Position numbers and translations under genes: made by a program
In this document: in pieces, positions 17,498 through 25,524 of the stretch
Layout: every line of letters begins with the position of its first letter
Position numbering within the stretch: the first letter of the stretch is position 1
Assembly: GCA_965214805.1 (NCBI GenBank)
Contig: OZ243982.1
Span: 2,728,001 to 2,792,000, forward strand
DNA from: Multivorans sp965214805
Lineage (GTDB): Bacteria; Acidobacteriota; Thermoanaerobaculia; Multivoradales; Multivoraceae
Length of the DNA stretch: 64,000 bases
Direction: 5' to 3'
The notes under the pieces: generated by a model
What the model saw: the letters and a program-made list of their open reading frames with translations, nothing else
Database searches by the model: none
Told to the model about the DNA's origin: nothing

Positions 17498-18094
17498 TTG
17501 CTCCGCATCGCGTCCATCGTCGAGGGTCACGGGGAAGTCATTGCCCTGCCGATTCTGCTCAGGAGAATCGCGGCGAGGGTCTCACCCCACACGTCGATGA
17601 GCGCACTTCGGCCGATTCGCGTGAAGCGTCAGAGAATGGTGCAGGAGGGGGATCTGACGAAGTACGTCGAATTGGCTGCCAGGCAAGCCGGTCCCGGCGG
17701 CGCCATTCTGGTTCTTCTGGACGCGGATGATGACTGTCCGGCGGAACTCGGCACGACGATTCTGCAGCACGCCAGGGCTGCTCGAGCGGACCGCCCCATC
17801 CGTGTGGTACTGGCCAAGTCGGAGTACGAAACCTGGTTCCTTGCGTCTGCCGCGTCGATTGCCGGGCGGCGGCAGATCGAGGCGGCGCCGCCGCCGGATC
17901 CGGAGTCGATCAGGGACGCCAAGGGGTGGTTGGGCCGCAACCTGCTGCCCGGCGACAGCTACCGCCCCACCCGGCATCAAGCCCGCTTCACGGCCAACCT
18001 GGATCTGGACGCCGCACGGACGGCGCCATCGTTCGACAAGCTGTGGCGCGACGTGACCTCGCTGCTCGGGGAAGCCGGAGGAGACTGTCGGTAG
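17498..18094 (+). CDS. DUF4276 family (TOPRIM-like) protein
   Basis: 198 aa from a TTG at 17498. SIVEGHGEVIALPILLRRI (E9, E13), ILVLLDADDDC (D75, D77) and a later KSEYETWFLAS block match DUF4276, which has a TOPRIM-like acidic arrangement of E followed by DxD. TOPRIM subunits of OLD-like systems are metal-dependent nucleases. The 4-bp gap to the ATPase implies translational coupling and a complex. The rare TTG start could keep levels low relative to the ATPase. Confidence 0.85.
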   Translation: MLRIASIVEGHGEVIALPILLRRIAARVSPHTSMSALRPIRVKRQRMVQEGDLTKYVELAARQAGPGGAILVLLDADDDCPAELGTTILQHARAARADRPIRVVLAKSEYETWFLASAASIAGRRQIEAAPPPDPESIRDAKGWLGRNLLPGDSYRPTRHQARFTANLDLDAARTAPSFDKLWRDVTSLLGEAGGDCR

Positions 18095-18127
18095 GGACAC
18101 CTTCGTGGAGACACTCGCGCAGGCGGG

Positions 18128-18760
18128 CTACCTGATCTCGACGTAGCGGGCGAGGCGTTCGACTTCGTCGTCGTCGACGTACTTGCCGATTTCGCGGCGG
18201 AACCGGGCCAGCGCGGTGTAGGGGCGGTACTCCTCGAACTCGTGGCGCATGCGGTTGCCGACGCCGGGGATGCTGAGTATGTCCTCGCCCGATGCGGTAT
18301 TCAGATCGATGCGGACGTAGACGTACTGGGCGAGGCGTTCGACTTCGTCGTCGTCGACGTACTTGCCGATTTCGCGGTGGAACCGGGCCAGCGCGGTGTA
18401 GGGGCGGTACTCCTCGAACTCATGGGTCATGCGCGGGCCGACACCGGGGATGAGCGCGATCTCCTCGGAGGTCGCATCGTTCAGGTCGATCGGCACCCAG
18501 AGCGCACCGTAGACGGCGTCGTACAGGTCCTCGGGGACCTGGGCGGAGATCACGGCGTGGAGGTCGGCGGCGCGCAGGAAGGGGCGGCCGTCGAGCAGCG
18601 CCTCGACCGCTTCACTGTCGAGACCGTCGACCGCGGAAAGTTCTTCCTCGCTGGCGAGGTTCGGGTTCAGGAGGCCGTCGTTCGCGCCAACCTGTGCCGT
18701 GGCCGGCAAGGCGAGAGAGAACAGGACTGATGCGGTCCAGATTTGGCTGCGTCGATTCAT
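18128..18760 (-). CDS. Secreted helix-hairpin-helix (ComEA-like) repeat protein
   Basis: 210 aa with a signal peptide (VLFSLALPATAQ). It contains three HhH-type segments: LNPNLASEEELSAVDGL, IDLNDATSEEIALIPGVGP and IDLNTASGEDILSIPGVGN. After the second and third HhH comes the same block, EFEEYRPYTALARFHREIGK, so residues about 90-150 and 150-210 form a 60-residue tandem repeat (180 bp). ComEA-type HhH domains bind DNA nonspecifically in the periplasm during uptake. No other competence gene is visible nearby, so the DNA-binding role is family-based inference. Confidence 0.8.
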   Translation of the reverse strand: MNRRSQIWTASVLFSLALPATAQVGANDGLLNPNLASEEELSAVDGLDSEAVEALLDGRPFLRAADLHAVISAQVPEDLYDAVYGALWVPIDLNDATSEEIALIPGVGPRMTHEFEEYRPYTALARFHREIGKYVDDDEVERLAQYVYVRIDLNTASGEDILSIPGVGNRMRHEFEEYRPYTALARFRREIGKYVDDDEVERLARYVEIR

Positions 18761-18796
18761 TGCGAGATCCTTCGTCCAATGGTCAGGTGCGGGCGG

Positions 18797-19285
18797 TCAG
18801 GTGCGGGCCGGCGGCGTCCGCGGAGTTGCCAGTCGCTGGTCGTCCTCGGCGGAGCCGCCGCCGGCAGCCGGGTGCTGGAGGGCGATCAGTATACCCAGCA
18901 TGCCGAGGAGGATCATCGCGCCCGGTGCCAGTGTCGGCATGGCGCCGCCCAGGCTCTCCGTGAGGAGCTCGAGGCCGCTCGAGTTGGGGTGGAGCTCGCG
19001 CTCGAACTCGATGTTCGACTGATAGTGGAACCAGATGCCGAGCAGACCCGCCGGCACACAGGCGGCGAACAGAACCCGGAAGCTGCGTACCGCCCCCGGG
19101 GACGGCCGCACCAGCAGCCGCAGACCGGAAACCGTGCCGGAACCCAGGAGCACGAGCGGAATCCACTGCTTCCGATCCTCGTGGTGACTCAGCAGATACA
19201 GCTCCGCCAGCAGACCCGCTGCCCCGAAGAGCAGGATGTACAGCAGGTAGCGTCGCCACGTGTCGTTCATCCGCGTGTCGTTCAT
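18797..19285 (-). CDS. Small integral membrane protein of unknown function
   Basis: 162 aa from the ATG at 19282-19285 region (GTG-ATG pair; MNDTRMNDTWRR). Four hydrophobic helices are apparent: YLLYILLFGAAGLLAELYLL, WIPLVLLGSGTVSGLRLLV, FRVLFAACVPAGLLGIW and PGAMILLGMLGILIAL. There are no catalytic or cofactor motifs. It lies between the HhH gene and the PQQ dehydrogenase on the same strand, and I do not recognise a family. Confidence 0.6.
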   Translation of the reverse strand: MNDTRMNDTWRRYLLYILLFGAAGLLAELYLLSHHEDRKQWIPLVLLGSGTVSGLRLLVRPSPGAVRSFRVLFAACVPAGLLGIWFHYQSNIEFERELHPNSSGLELLTESLGGAMPTLAPGAMILLGMLGILIALQHPAAGGGSAEDDQRLATPRTPPART

Positions 19286-19451
19286 CACGGTGTTCCCGGT
19301 CGCCCCTTCGTCACCCGAGTCCTCTTCGTCCAGGACGGCGCGCGTCACGACGTGCCGCCAGATCCGCCATCCAGCTGCTGCGTCCCTGACGGAATGCAGG
19401 GCGCATGACCCCCGGGGCTTGTGCCGCGCGGATCGGTGAGCGACCGTCCGC

Positions 19452-21632
19452 TCAGGGCGCGCCGCCGGCCGTTGCCGCTGCCTGCTCGTCGGCAAGCATG
19501 TTGCGGCGGTGGAGGACGTAGGCCTTGATCAGGGCGACGTCGCCGCGGTCGAGGACGGGGGAGAAGTCGGGCATGCCGAGGTCGACGAGGGCGCCCTCGA
19601 GAAGAGCGTCGTCGTAGGAGTCGTACACCCGCCGGGAGGACTCGCGGAGGTCGGGGGTGACGCCGCCGGAGACGGCGCCGTAGCCATGGCAGACCAGGCA
19701 GTACCGGTTGAACAGCCGGCGCCCGGCGTCGATGTCCGCGGTCGATGCGCCGTGATCCACGCGGGTGACGCGGACCTCGCGGCGTTCCTGCCGCTCGATC
19801 GGCCGGCCGGCGGCACCTGTCGCGTAGACCACGATGCGGCCCTCGGACTCGACGGCCTGCCGGGCGGAGCGGCTGCCGACGATGCCGAAGGCCCCGCCCC
19901 AGCCGGACATCACGGCGATGTACTGCGTGCCGCCGCTCGCGAACGTGATCGGCGGCGCGATCACGCCGCTGCCGGTATAGCTCTCCCAGAGTTTCTCGCC
20001 GTCGTCGGCGCGGTACGCGGTCAACAGACCGAACGGAGTGCCCTGGAAGACGAGGTTGCCGGCCGTGGCGAGCACGCCGCCGGACCACGGCATCGTGTAC
20101 CGGGCGCGCCAGACTTCGCGCTGGCCGACCGGATCCCAGGCCAGCAGGTGGCCCGAGAGCAGGGCCGGCGGCGCATCCTCGGCGAGCATCTGGCCCGACA
20201 GGCCCGTGGCGTCGACGATCGCCTGGGGGATGTCCTCGGGCGCGGCCGCACGCACTCCCAGGTTCCACTGGCCCGGCGTGTACTCGAAGTCGGGATCCGG
20301 GACGTAGAAGTTCGACATCTCCATCGCCGGGATGTACACGAGTCCGGTGTCGGGACTGAACGCCATCGGATGCCAGTTGTGCCCGCCGAGCGGTCCTGGC
20401 GAGACGGCGGCGATCTGGTCGGTGTAGCGGGCGCCGGCCAGTTCGACCGGACGGCCGGACGCGAGGTCGACGTGGCTGGCCCAGGTCACGGTGACGAACT
20501 CCTCGGCCGAGATCAGTTCGCCGGTTCGGCGATCGAGGACGTAGAAGAAGCCGTTCTTGGGCGCCTGCATCAGTACCTGACGCACCCGGCCACCGATCGG
20601 CAGTTCGGCAAGCATGATCGGCTGCGTGGCGGTGTAGTCCCAGGTGTCGCCGGGAGTTGTCTGGTAGTGCCAGACGTACTCGCCGGTGTCGGGCCGCAGC
20701 GCCACGATCGACGACAGGAACAGGTTGTCGCCGCCGCCGGGACTGCGGAGGTTCCGGTCCCACGGCGCCCCGTTGCCGACGCCGATGTAGAGCAGATCGA
20801 GCTCCGGGTCGTAGACGATCGAGTCCCACACCGTGCCGCCGCCGCCGCCCGTCCACCACTCGCCGTTCCAGGTCTCGGCGGCCATGCGCATCGCCTCGTT
20901 CTCGAAGCCGTCGGCGGGGTTGCCCGGCACGGTATGGAAGCGCCAGACCCGTTTACCGGTCTCGGCGTCGTAGGCGTCGACGTAACCGCGCACGCCGTAC
21001 TCGGCACCGCTGTTGCCGATGATCACCTTGCCCCTGGCGATCCGGGGAGCACCGGTGATCGTGTACATCGAGTCCTCGGGCACGGTCATCGTCGACCAGG
21101 CGATGTGGCCCGTCTCGGCGTCCAGGGCGATCAGCCGGCCGTCGAGCGTGGCCGAGATCACCTTGCCGCGGTAGAGCGCGGCACCTCGGTTCACTGCGTC
21201 GCAGCAGGTCTTCATCGCGACGGAACGCGGCACCAGGGGATCGTGGGTCCACAGCGGTTCCCCGGTCACCACGTCCAGGGCGTAGATCACGTTCCAGGCG
21301 CCGGTCGCGTACATGACGCCGTCGACGACGAGCGGCGTGGCCTCGAGGCCCCGCTTCGTGTTGGTCTCCTTGACCCAGGCGATGCCGAGCTCGCCCACGT
21401 TGCCGTCGTGGATCTGGTCGAGCGGACTGTAGCGCTGCTCCTTGTAGGTGCCGCCGTAGGTCAGCCAGTCGCCGGTGCGGCCGGCGGCGCCGACCAGTGC
21501 CGCGTCGTCGACCGCGTAGGCGGCCTCCGCACGGCGCGGCTGCGAGAAGGCGGCGGTCGCAATCAGGACCGCTGCCACTGCAAGGGCGGCACGGACGAGA
21601 AGGGTGCGCGATCGCATCCTCGTTGGCTTCAT
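19452..21632 (-). CDS. PQQ-dependent alcohol dehydrogenase with C-terminal cytochrome c (quinohemoprotein)
   Basis: 726 aa with a signal peptide. An eight-bladed quinoprotein propeller shows the vicinal disulfide of this family (C143-C144 in MKTCCDAVNRG), metal ligands E211 (GNSGAEYG) and N287 (GVGNGAPW), and the catalytic Asp in GDTWDYTATQ (D332). The residue two after that Asp is Thr, not the Asp of lanthanide-dependent XoxF/PedH enzymes, so Ca2+ is the likelier metal. The C-terminal 90 residues are a class I cytochrome c (CLVCH, axial Met in MPDFSP). It oxidises an alcohol in the periplasm and passes electrons through its own heme. Substrate unknown. Confidence 0.93.
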   Translation of the reverse strand: MKPTRMRSRTLLVRAALAVAAVLIATAAFSQPRRAEAAYAVDDAALVGAAGRTGDWLTYGGTYKEQRYSPLDQIHDGNVGELGIAWVKETNTKRGLEATPLVVDGVMYATGAWNVIYALDVVTGEPLWTHDPLVPRSVAMKTCCDAVNRGAALYRGKVISATLDGRLIALDAETGHIAWSTMTVPEDSMYTITGAPRIARGKVIIGNSGAEYGVRGYVDAYDAETGKRVWRFHTVPGNPADGFENEAMRMAAETWNGEWWTGGGGGTVWDSIVYDPELDLLYIGVGNGAPWDRNLRSPGGGDNLFLSSIVALRPDTGEYVWHYQTTPGDTWDYTATQPIMLAELPIGGRVRQVLMQAPKNGFFYVLDRRTGELISAEEFVTVTWASHVDLASGRPVELAGARYTDQIAAVSPGPLGGHNWHPMAFSPDTGLVYIPAMEMSNFYVPDPDFEYTPGQWNLGVRAAAPEDIPQAIVDATGLSGQMLAEDAPPALLSGHLLAWDPVGQREVWRARYTMPWSGGVLATAGNLVFQGTPFGLLTAYRADDGEKLWESYTGSGVIAPPITFASGGTQYIAVMSGWGGAFGIVGSRSARQAVESEGRIVVYATGAAGRPIERQERREVRVTRVDHGASTADIDAGRRLFNRYCLVCHGYGAVSGGVTPDLRESSRRVYDSYDDALLEGALVDLGMPDFSPVLDRGDVALIKAYVLHRRNMLADEQAAATAGGAP

Positions 21633-21683
21633 GTCGTTGGCGTCATGATGTCGAGATCTTCCGGGAACGCTCGGCCGGCGGCG

Positions 21684-23714
21684 CTACGCGCCGGGCTCAG
21701 CCTCCGCCGCTGTCGCGGGCAGGGCGAGAACGACGAGTTCGGGCGGGGTACCACCGCCGCCGATGCCGAACCTGCCGCCTCCGGTGGCGACAGCCAGGTA
21801 CTGCCTGCCGCCGTGTTCGTAGCTGATCACGTTCGAGTTCGGTGTCTGCGGCAGTTCGATGCCGCCCAGGTACTCGCCGGTCGCCTTGTCGTAGACGCTG
21901 ATCTCCGGCGGTACGTCGGGTTCGGCAGCCCCGGGATCGTCGGTGTGTTCGCGAGCCGCAGTGACGAGGAGCAGGGTGGGCGTGACCAGCGGTGCGGCGG
22001 TGTGGTTGGCCCGGCCGAGCCGGCCGAGTTCGAGGTGGGCGATGGCCGGATGGTGCACCGGCCCGACGCCGTGCGGGGCCATCCAGAGGTGCTCGCCCGT
22101 GTTCAGGTCGATCGCCGTGATCCGGCAGTAGGGCGGTTTCACCAACGGAAGCCCCCGGGGGCCTTCGACAGTCGCGTACCACCGGTCCGGCACGAAGTTC
22201 AGGTTGGATCGGTTCGGATCGGGCTCGATCAGGGAAACGCTTGCCGCCCGGGTATGGGAGACCACGTAGAGCACGTCGGTCTCGGGATCGACCGCGGCGC
22301 CGGTCCAGTTCGCCCCGCCGCCGTCGGCCGGCATCTGGACGGTCGGCTTGCCGCTTCCCTCGATCCGCGGCGGCGTGTACAAGGGCACGAGGTCGTAGTC
22401 GGCGGCGATCTCCAGCGCCTCGGCGCGGAGTTCGGGGGTCCAGTCGATCAGGTCGTCCTCGGTGATGCCCTGGCGGTCGAACGGCGCCGGCCGGGTGGGG
22501 AAGGGCTGGGTCGGCGATGCGCGCTCGCCCGGCACGTTGCTGGGCGGCACTTCGCGCTCCTCGATCTCCCACACCGGCTTGCCGGTCGTGCGGTCGAAGA
22601 CGAAGGCGAAGGCCTGCTTGGTGACCTGGACCACGCCCTTCATCCGCCGGCCGTCGATGGTCGCCTCGAACAGATTGGGGGCGGTCGGCGGGTCGTAGTC
22701 CCAGAGGCCGTGATGCACGAACTGGTAGTGCCACCGGCGCTTGCCGGTCTCGCAGTCGACCGCGACGATGCTCTCGGCGTACAGGTTGTCTCCGAGCCGG
22801 TGGCCGCCGTAGAGGTCGTTCGTCGGCGTGCCGATCGGCAGGTAGGCGGTTCCGGCTTCCTCGTCGACCGCGATCATCGACCAGACGTTCGTGTTGCCGC
22901 TGTAGCGCCAGGACTCGTCCTCCCAGGTCTCGACGCCCGGCTCGTCCTCCTGGGGGATGGTGTGGAAGACCCAGGCGAGTTCGCCGGTCGGAATGTCGTA
23001 GGCGCGCACGAAGCCGGGCGGCGCCTCCTTGTGGGTGACGCCGTCGGAGACGATCGAGCCGACGATCACCGTGTTGCCGCAGATCGCCGGCGGCGAGCTG
23101 TGGGTGGTGCGGCTCTCCATCACCATGCGGCCGAGATGGGGCGTCATCTCGACCGCGCCGCCGTCGCCGAATGCCGGGTCCGGCTTGCCTGTTCCGGCGT
23201 CCAGCGAGACGAGCCGGCGGTCGTGGGTGGGAATGAGCACTCGCTCCCGCTCGCCGTCCGTCCAGTAGGCGACGCCGCGGTGCTGGAAGCCGAGATTCGC
23301 GGGCCGGCCGGCGCGCCAGCTCGTCGGGTCGTAGGTCCAGAGCGTCTCGCCGTTCCCGGCGTCGATCGCGGCGACCTGGCTGAGGGAGGTGGACACGTAG
23401 ATCCGGCCGCCGACCTCGAGTGGGATCGCCTTGAACTCGCCGCGCCGCACGGTACTCGGGACTTCGGTGTCCGCGGCGATCGAGCGCCAGCGCCAGACGA
23501 TCTCGACGTCCTGGAAGTTGTCGCGGTCGATCTGGTCGAGCGTCGAGTACTTGCTGTTGCCGGGATCGCCGCCGAAGGCCGGCCAATCGCCGGAGGCGCC
23601 CGTCCGGGCGAGGACGGGCTGACCGGTGCACGCCGCGGCGAGCGTGAGGGCGGCCGCAGCGAACCGTGGAATGGCGTGCCTGGTCAGGACAGCAGGCCGA
23701 TCAGGCGCGCCCAT
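21684..23714 (-). CDS. PQQ-dependent dehydrogenase, soluble glucose-dehydrogenase-like
   Basis: 676 aa from the ATG at 23714, which overlaps the upstream membrane gene by 31 bp; no other good start gives a leader (FAAAALTLAAACTG, signal or weak lipobox). It contains tryptophan-docking propeller repeats (DWPAFGGDPGNSKYSTLDQI, NGETLWTYDP, TGKRRWHYQF), HHGLWDYDPPTAPNL and a GVVQVTKQAFAFVFDR block, typical of the GDH/quinate-type quinoproteins. It lacks the N-terminal membrane domain of GcdA and has no heme. The adjacent DUF6644 membrane proteins or cytochrome c' could take its electrons. Substrate unknown. Confidence 0.88.
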   Translation of the reverse strand: MGAPDRPAVLTRHAIPRFAAAALTLAAACTGQPVLARTGASGDWPAFGGDPGNSKYSTLDQIDRDNFQDVEIVWRWRSIAADTEVPSTVRRGEFKAIPLEVGGRIYVSTSLSQVAAIDAGNGETLWTYDPTSWRAGRPANLGFQHRGVAYWTDGERERVLIPTHDRRLVSLDAGTGKPDPAFGDGGAVEMTPHLGRMVMESRTTHSSPPAICGNTVIVGSIVSDGVTHKEAPPGFVRAYDIPTGELAWVFHTIPQEDEPGVETWEDESWRYSGNTNVWSMIAVDEEAGTAYLPIGTPTNDLYGGHRLGDNLYAESIVAVDCETGKRRWHYQFVHHGLWDYDPPTAPNLFEATIDGRRMKGVVQVTKQAFAFVFDRTTGKPVWEIEEREVPPSNVPGERASPTQPFPTRPAPFDRQGITEDDLIDWTPELRAEALEIAADYDLVPLYTPPRIEGSGKPTVQMPADGGGANWTGAAVDPETDVLYVVSHTRAASVSLIEPDPNRSNLNFVPDRWYATVEGPRGLPLVKPPYCRITAIDLNTGEHLWMAPHGVGPVHHPAIAHLELGRLGRANHTAAPLVTPTLLLVTAAREHTDDPGAAEPDVPPEISVYDKATGEYLGGIELPQTPNSNVISYEHGGRQYLAVATGGGRFGIGGGGTPPELVVLALPATAAEAEPGA

Positions 23715-24157
23715 ATCGAGACACTGGTCCAGATGCCGATCGACAGCGCTCCGACCACCTTGGGCCAGTGTCCCAGCGTTCCTTCTTCGGCGAGCGCGAC
23801 GCGCCGGCGGATCGTGAAAGTGAACAGCAGCCCGATGACGATGATCTGCATCTTCCACCAGAAGAACGGGCTGTAGTACTGCTTGAGCGCCGTGGAGAGC
23901 ACCTGCGGCGCGCCGGTGACGAACAGGGCGACGAAACTCCAGATCATCCAGCGGTCCAGCTCCCGGGCGAGCCGGGCGGTCGGCGTCCTGGTCAGGCCGC
24001 GACCGAGCAGACGGATGTCGACCACCAGAACGGCGCCGGCAAATGCCACCAGGGCGACCAGGTGTGCGCACTGGATGATCGGCGACGCCCAGGTTTCCTC
24101 CAGCATCCAGGCACTGAAGGAGAGACCCTGCATCCACTCGAAAAAGGACTGCGTCAC
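23684..24157 (-). CDS. DUF6644-type membrane protein 1
   Basis: 157 aa with four predicted TM helices; CAHLVALVAFAGAVLVVDIRLLG carries a His and an Asp/Arg in membrane positions conserved with the paralogue 34 bp upstream. FFWWKMQIIVIGLLFTF is the third helix. The family has no proven activity. The histidines and the position beside PQQ dehydrogenases suggest a membrane quinone- or heme-linked subunit, which is inference. Confidence 0.7.
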   Translation of the reverse strand: MTQSFFEWMQGLSFSAWMLEETWASPIIQCAHLVALVAFAGAVLVVDIRLLGRGLTRTPTARLARELDRWMIWSFVALFVTGAPQVLSTALKQYYSPFFWWKMQIIVIGLLFTFTIRRRVALAEEGTLGHWPKVVGALSIGIWTSVSIWARLIGLLS

Positions 24158-24191
24158 CGGTTCGTCCTCCGCTCCCTTCTCGGCGACCGCT

Positions 24192-24716
24192 TCAGGCGCC
24201 GATGTTCAGGTTGTTCCACCAGCCCGGCATCAGGCCGCTGTAGGCCATCATGCGGCCGGTGACCACCACGGCCGCCCAGAGCATCAGGGACACGACGCCG
24301 GCCAACCGGGCGTTCATCGGGATCTCGCGTCCCTGGTCCCATGCCTGCACCGACTTGTACGTCGCGTAGTGGAACCAGAACATGTTGATGCCGGCGATCA
24401 GCATCAGCACCATCTTGGCCCAGAAGTAGAAGTTGCCGTAGTAGCGCATCGGCTGGCTGTAGAGGAGCAGTCCCCCGGTGATCAGGTTGATGCCGTAGCC
24501 GGTCAGCGCCCAAGGAAAGATCCGCGTGGGGATGCTGGACACCGGCACCTTCCTCAGCGTCAGCCCGACCAGCCGCATGTCCCAGAAGGCGATCAGGCCG
24601 GCGAACAGGCACATGCTGACGACGTGGGCCGTCAGCAGAGTCGGGTACGCGTTCAGCGATTCCCGCAGCGCGATGCTGCTGGGAAGCGCGTCGACCCACT
24701 CGAAGGCGCCACGCAT
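24192..24716 (-). CDS. DUF6644-type membrane protein 2
   Basis: 174 aa with four or five TM helices and the same layout as its neighbour: TAHVVSMCLFAGLIAFWDMRLVG, then NFYFWAKMVLMLIAGINMFWFH. It ends in PGWWNNLNIGA. The two genes are paralogues in one operon and may form a heterodimer. Conserved in-membrane His residues (TAHV, WFHY) could be heme or metal ligands. Confidence 0.7.
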   Translation of the reverse strand: MRGAFEWVDALPSSIALRESLNAYPTLLTAHVVSMCLFAGLIAFWDMRLVGLTLRKVPVSSIPTRIFPWALTGYGINLITGGLLLYSQPMRYYGNFYFWAKMVLMLIAGINMFWFHYATYKSVQAWDQGREIPMNARLAGVVSLMLWAAVVVTGRMMAYSGLMPGWWNNLNIGA

Positions 24717-24795
24717 GATCAGCTACGGATGGTCGGAGGGCAAGGTCGGTCGACTCAGTCCGGTCGGCTCCGGTCTGGTCGGAACGGGCACCGGC

Positions 24796-25329
24796 CTACT
24801 TGCGGCAGCGATCGTTGTACTTCCGGTAGATCGCGTGGCAGTCCTCGCAGGCGCCGGCCAACTGGTTGGTCAGGTCGCTGACCGTCTCCCGGTCCTCCTC
24901 GTGCGCCGCGGCGTAGATCTCCCTGGCGACCTCGGTCAACTGCCTGGCGTACTTCCGGTAGTCCTCGTTGGCCACCGGCGCGTCCTTGCCGTTCTCGCAC
25001 TTGCGGTCGGCGTTCATGATCAGCGGCTCGACCTCGGCCAGCGCCAGAGCCGCCTGCTGCGGCACCTTCCAGCCGGTGTAGATGCCGGAGAACAGGGACG
25101 ACGCGGAGCGGTCGTCCTCGCTCACGGCTTCGGGCGGCGCACCCGGGTCCGTGGTCTGGACGTCGAAGAGGAAGTTCGAGTTCGGGAACAGGATGGCGCG
25201 CATCAGTTCGGCCAGGTTGCCGACCGGCTCCTCGTGCTCGGAGGCGGTGACGGGCGTCGCAGCGATCGTCGTGCAGGCAGCGAGGACAACGAAGGCCGCC
25301 GAAATCGCTGCCAGGTTCTTCCAACGCAT
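24796..25329 (-). CDS. Cytochrome c' family protein
   Basis: 177 aa from the ATG at 25329. The N-terminus has a signal/lipoprotein-like stretch (FVVLAACTTIAATPVTA). The single heme motif CEDCH is close to the C-terminus (CEDCHAIYRKYNDRC), as in four-helix cytochromes c', which bind NO and may buffer it or carry electrons. The gene leads a same-strand run toward the DUF6644 and PQQ genes, so it may belong to that electron path. A complete IS begins about 100 bp upstream and may affect its promoter. Confidence 0.8.
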   Translation of the reverse strand: MRWKNLAAISAAFVVLAACTTIAATPVTASEHEEPVGNLAELMRAILFPNSNFLFDVQTTDPGAPPEAVSEDDRSASSLFSGIYTGWKVPQQAALALAEVEPLIMNADRKCENGKDAPVANEDYRKYARQLTEVAREIYAAAHEEDRETVSDLTNQLAGACEDCHAIYRKYNDRCRK

Positions 25330-25430
25330 ATCCGGAATCTCCTTCACTTCAGAGGGCTGCTCGTGGGTGTTGTCTGCGGTGGGTCTGCGCCGCGCGAGTG
25401 TAACAGCCTGCAGCAGACGCCCGGATCCGG

Positions 25431-25494
25431 AGTCTTGTCCCATGAGAGATGAGCCTGAAGCGGCGGTGTCAATCCCACGAGAGATGAGCCTGAG
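25431..25494 (+). repeat. Left inverted repeat, doubled
   Basis: Two copies of CCCAYGAGAGATGAGCCTGA lie 35 bp apart (starting about 25439 and 25474). The outer one matches the right end at 26988-27018 in inverted orientation. Confidence 0.8.
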
Positions 25495-25504
25495 CAGGTG
25501 TCGG

Positions 25505-25524
25505 GGATCATCGGAGGATGATCC
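25505..25524 (+). promoter_or_regulatory. Hairpin enclosing the transposase RBS and start codon
   Basis: GGATCATC (25505-25512) pairs perfectly with GATGATCC (25517-25524) around loop GGAG. The loop is the Shine-Dalgarno core, and the ATG at 25518 is inside the 3' arm. Folding would block initiation, a common way for IS elements to limit transposase. Confidence 0.6.

Noticed and set aside
19509..23876. Plus-strand open frame of about 1455 codons across both PQQ genes
   Set aside because: It is antisense to two well-supported quinoproteins and has low-complexity Val/Gly/Arg/Asp composition.
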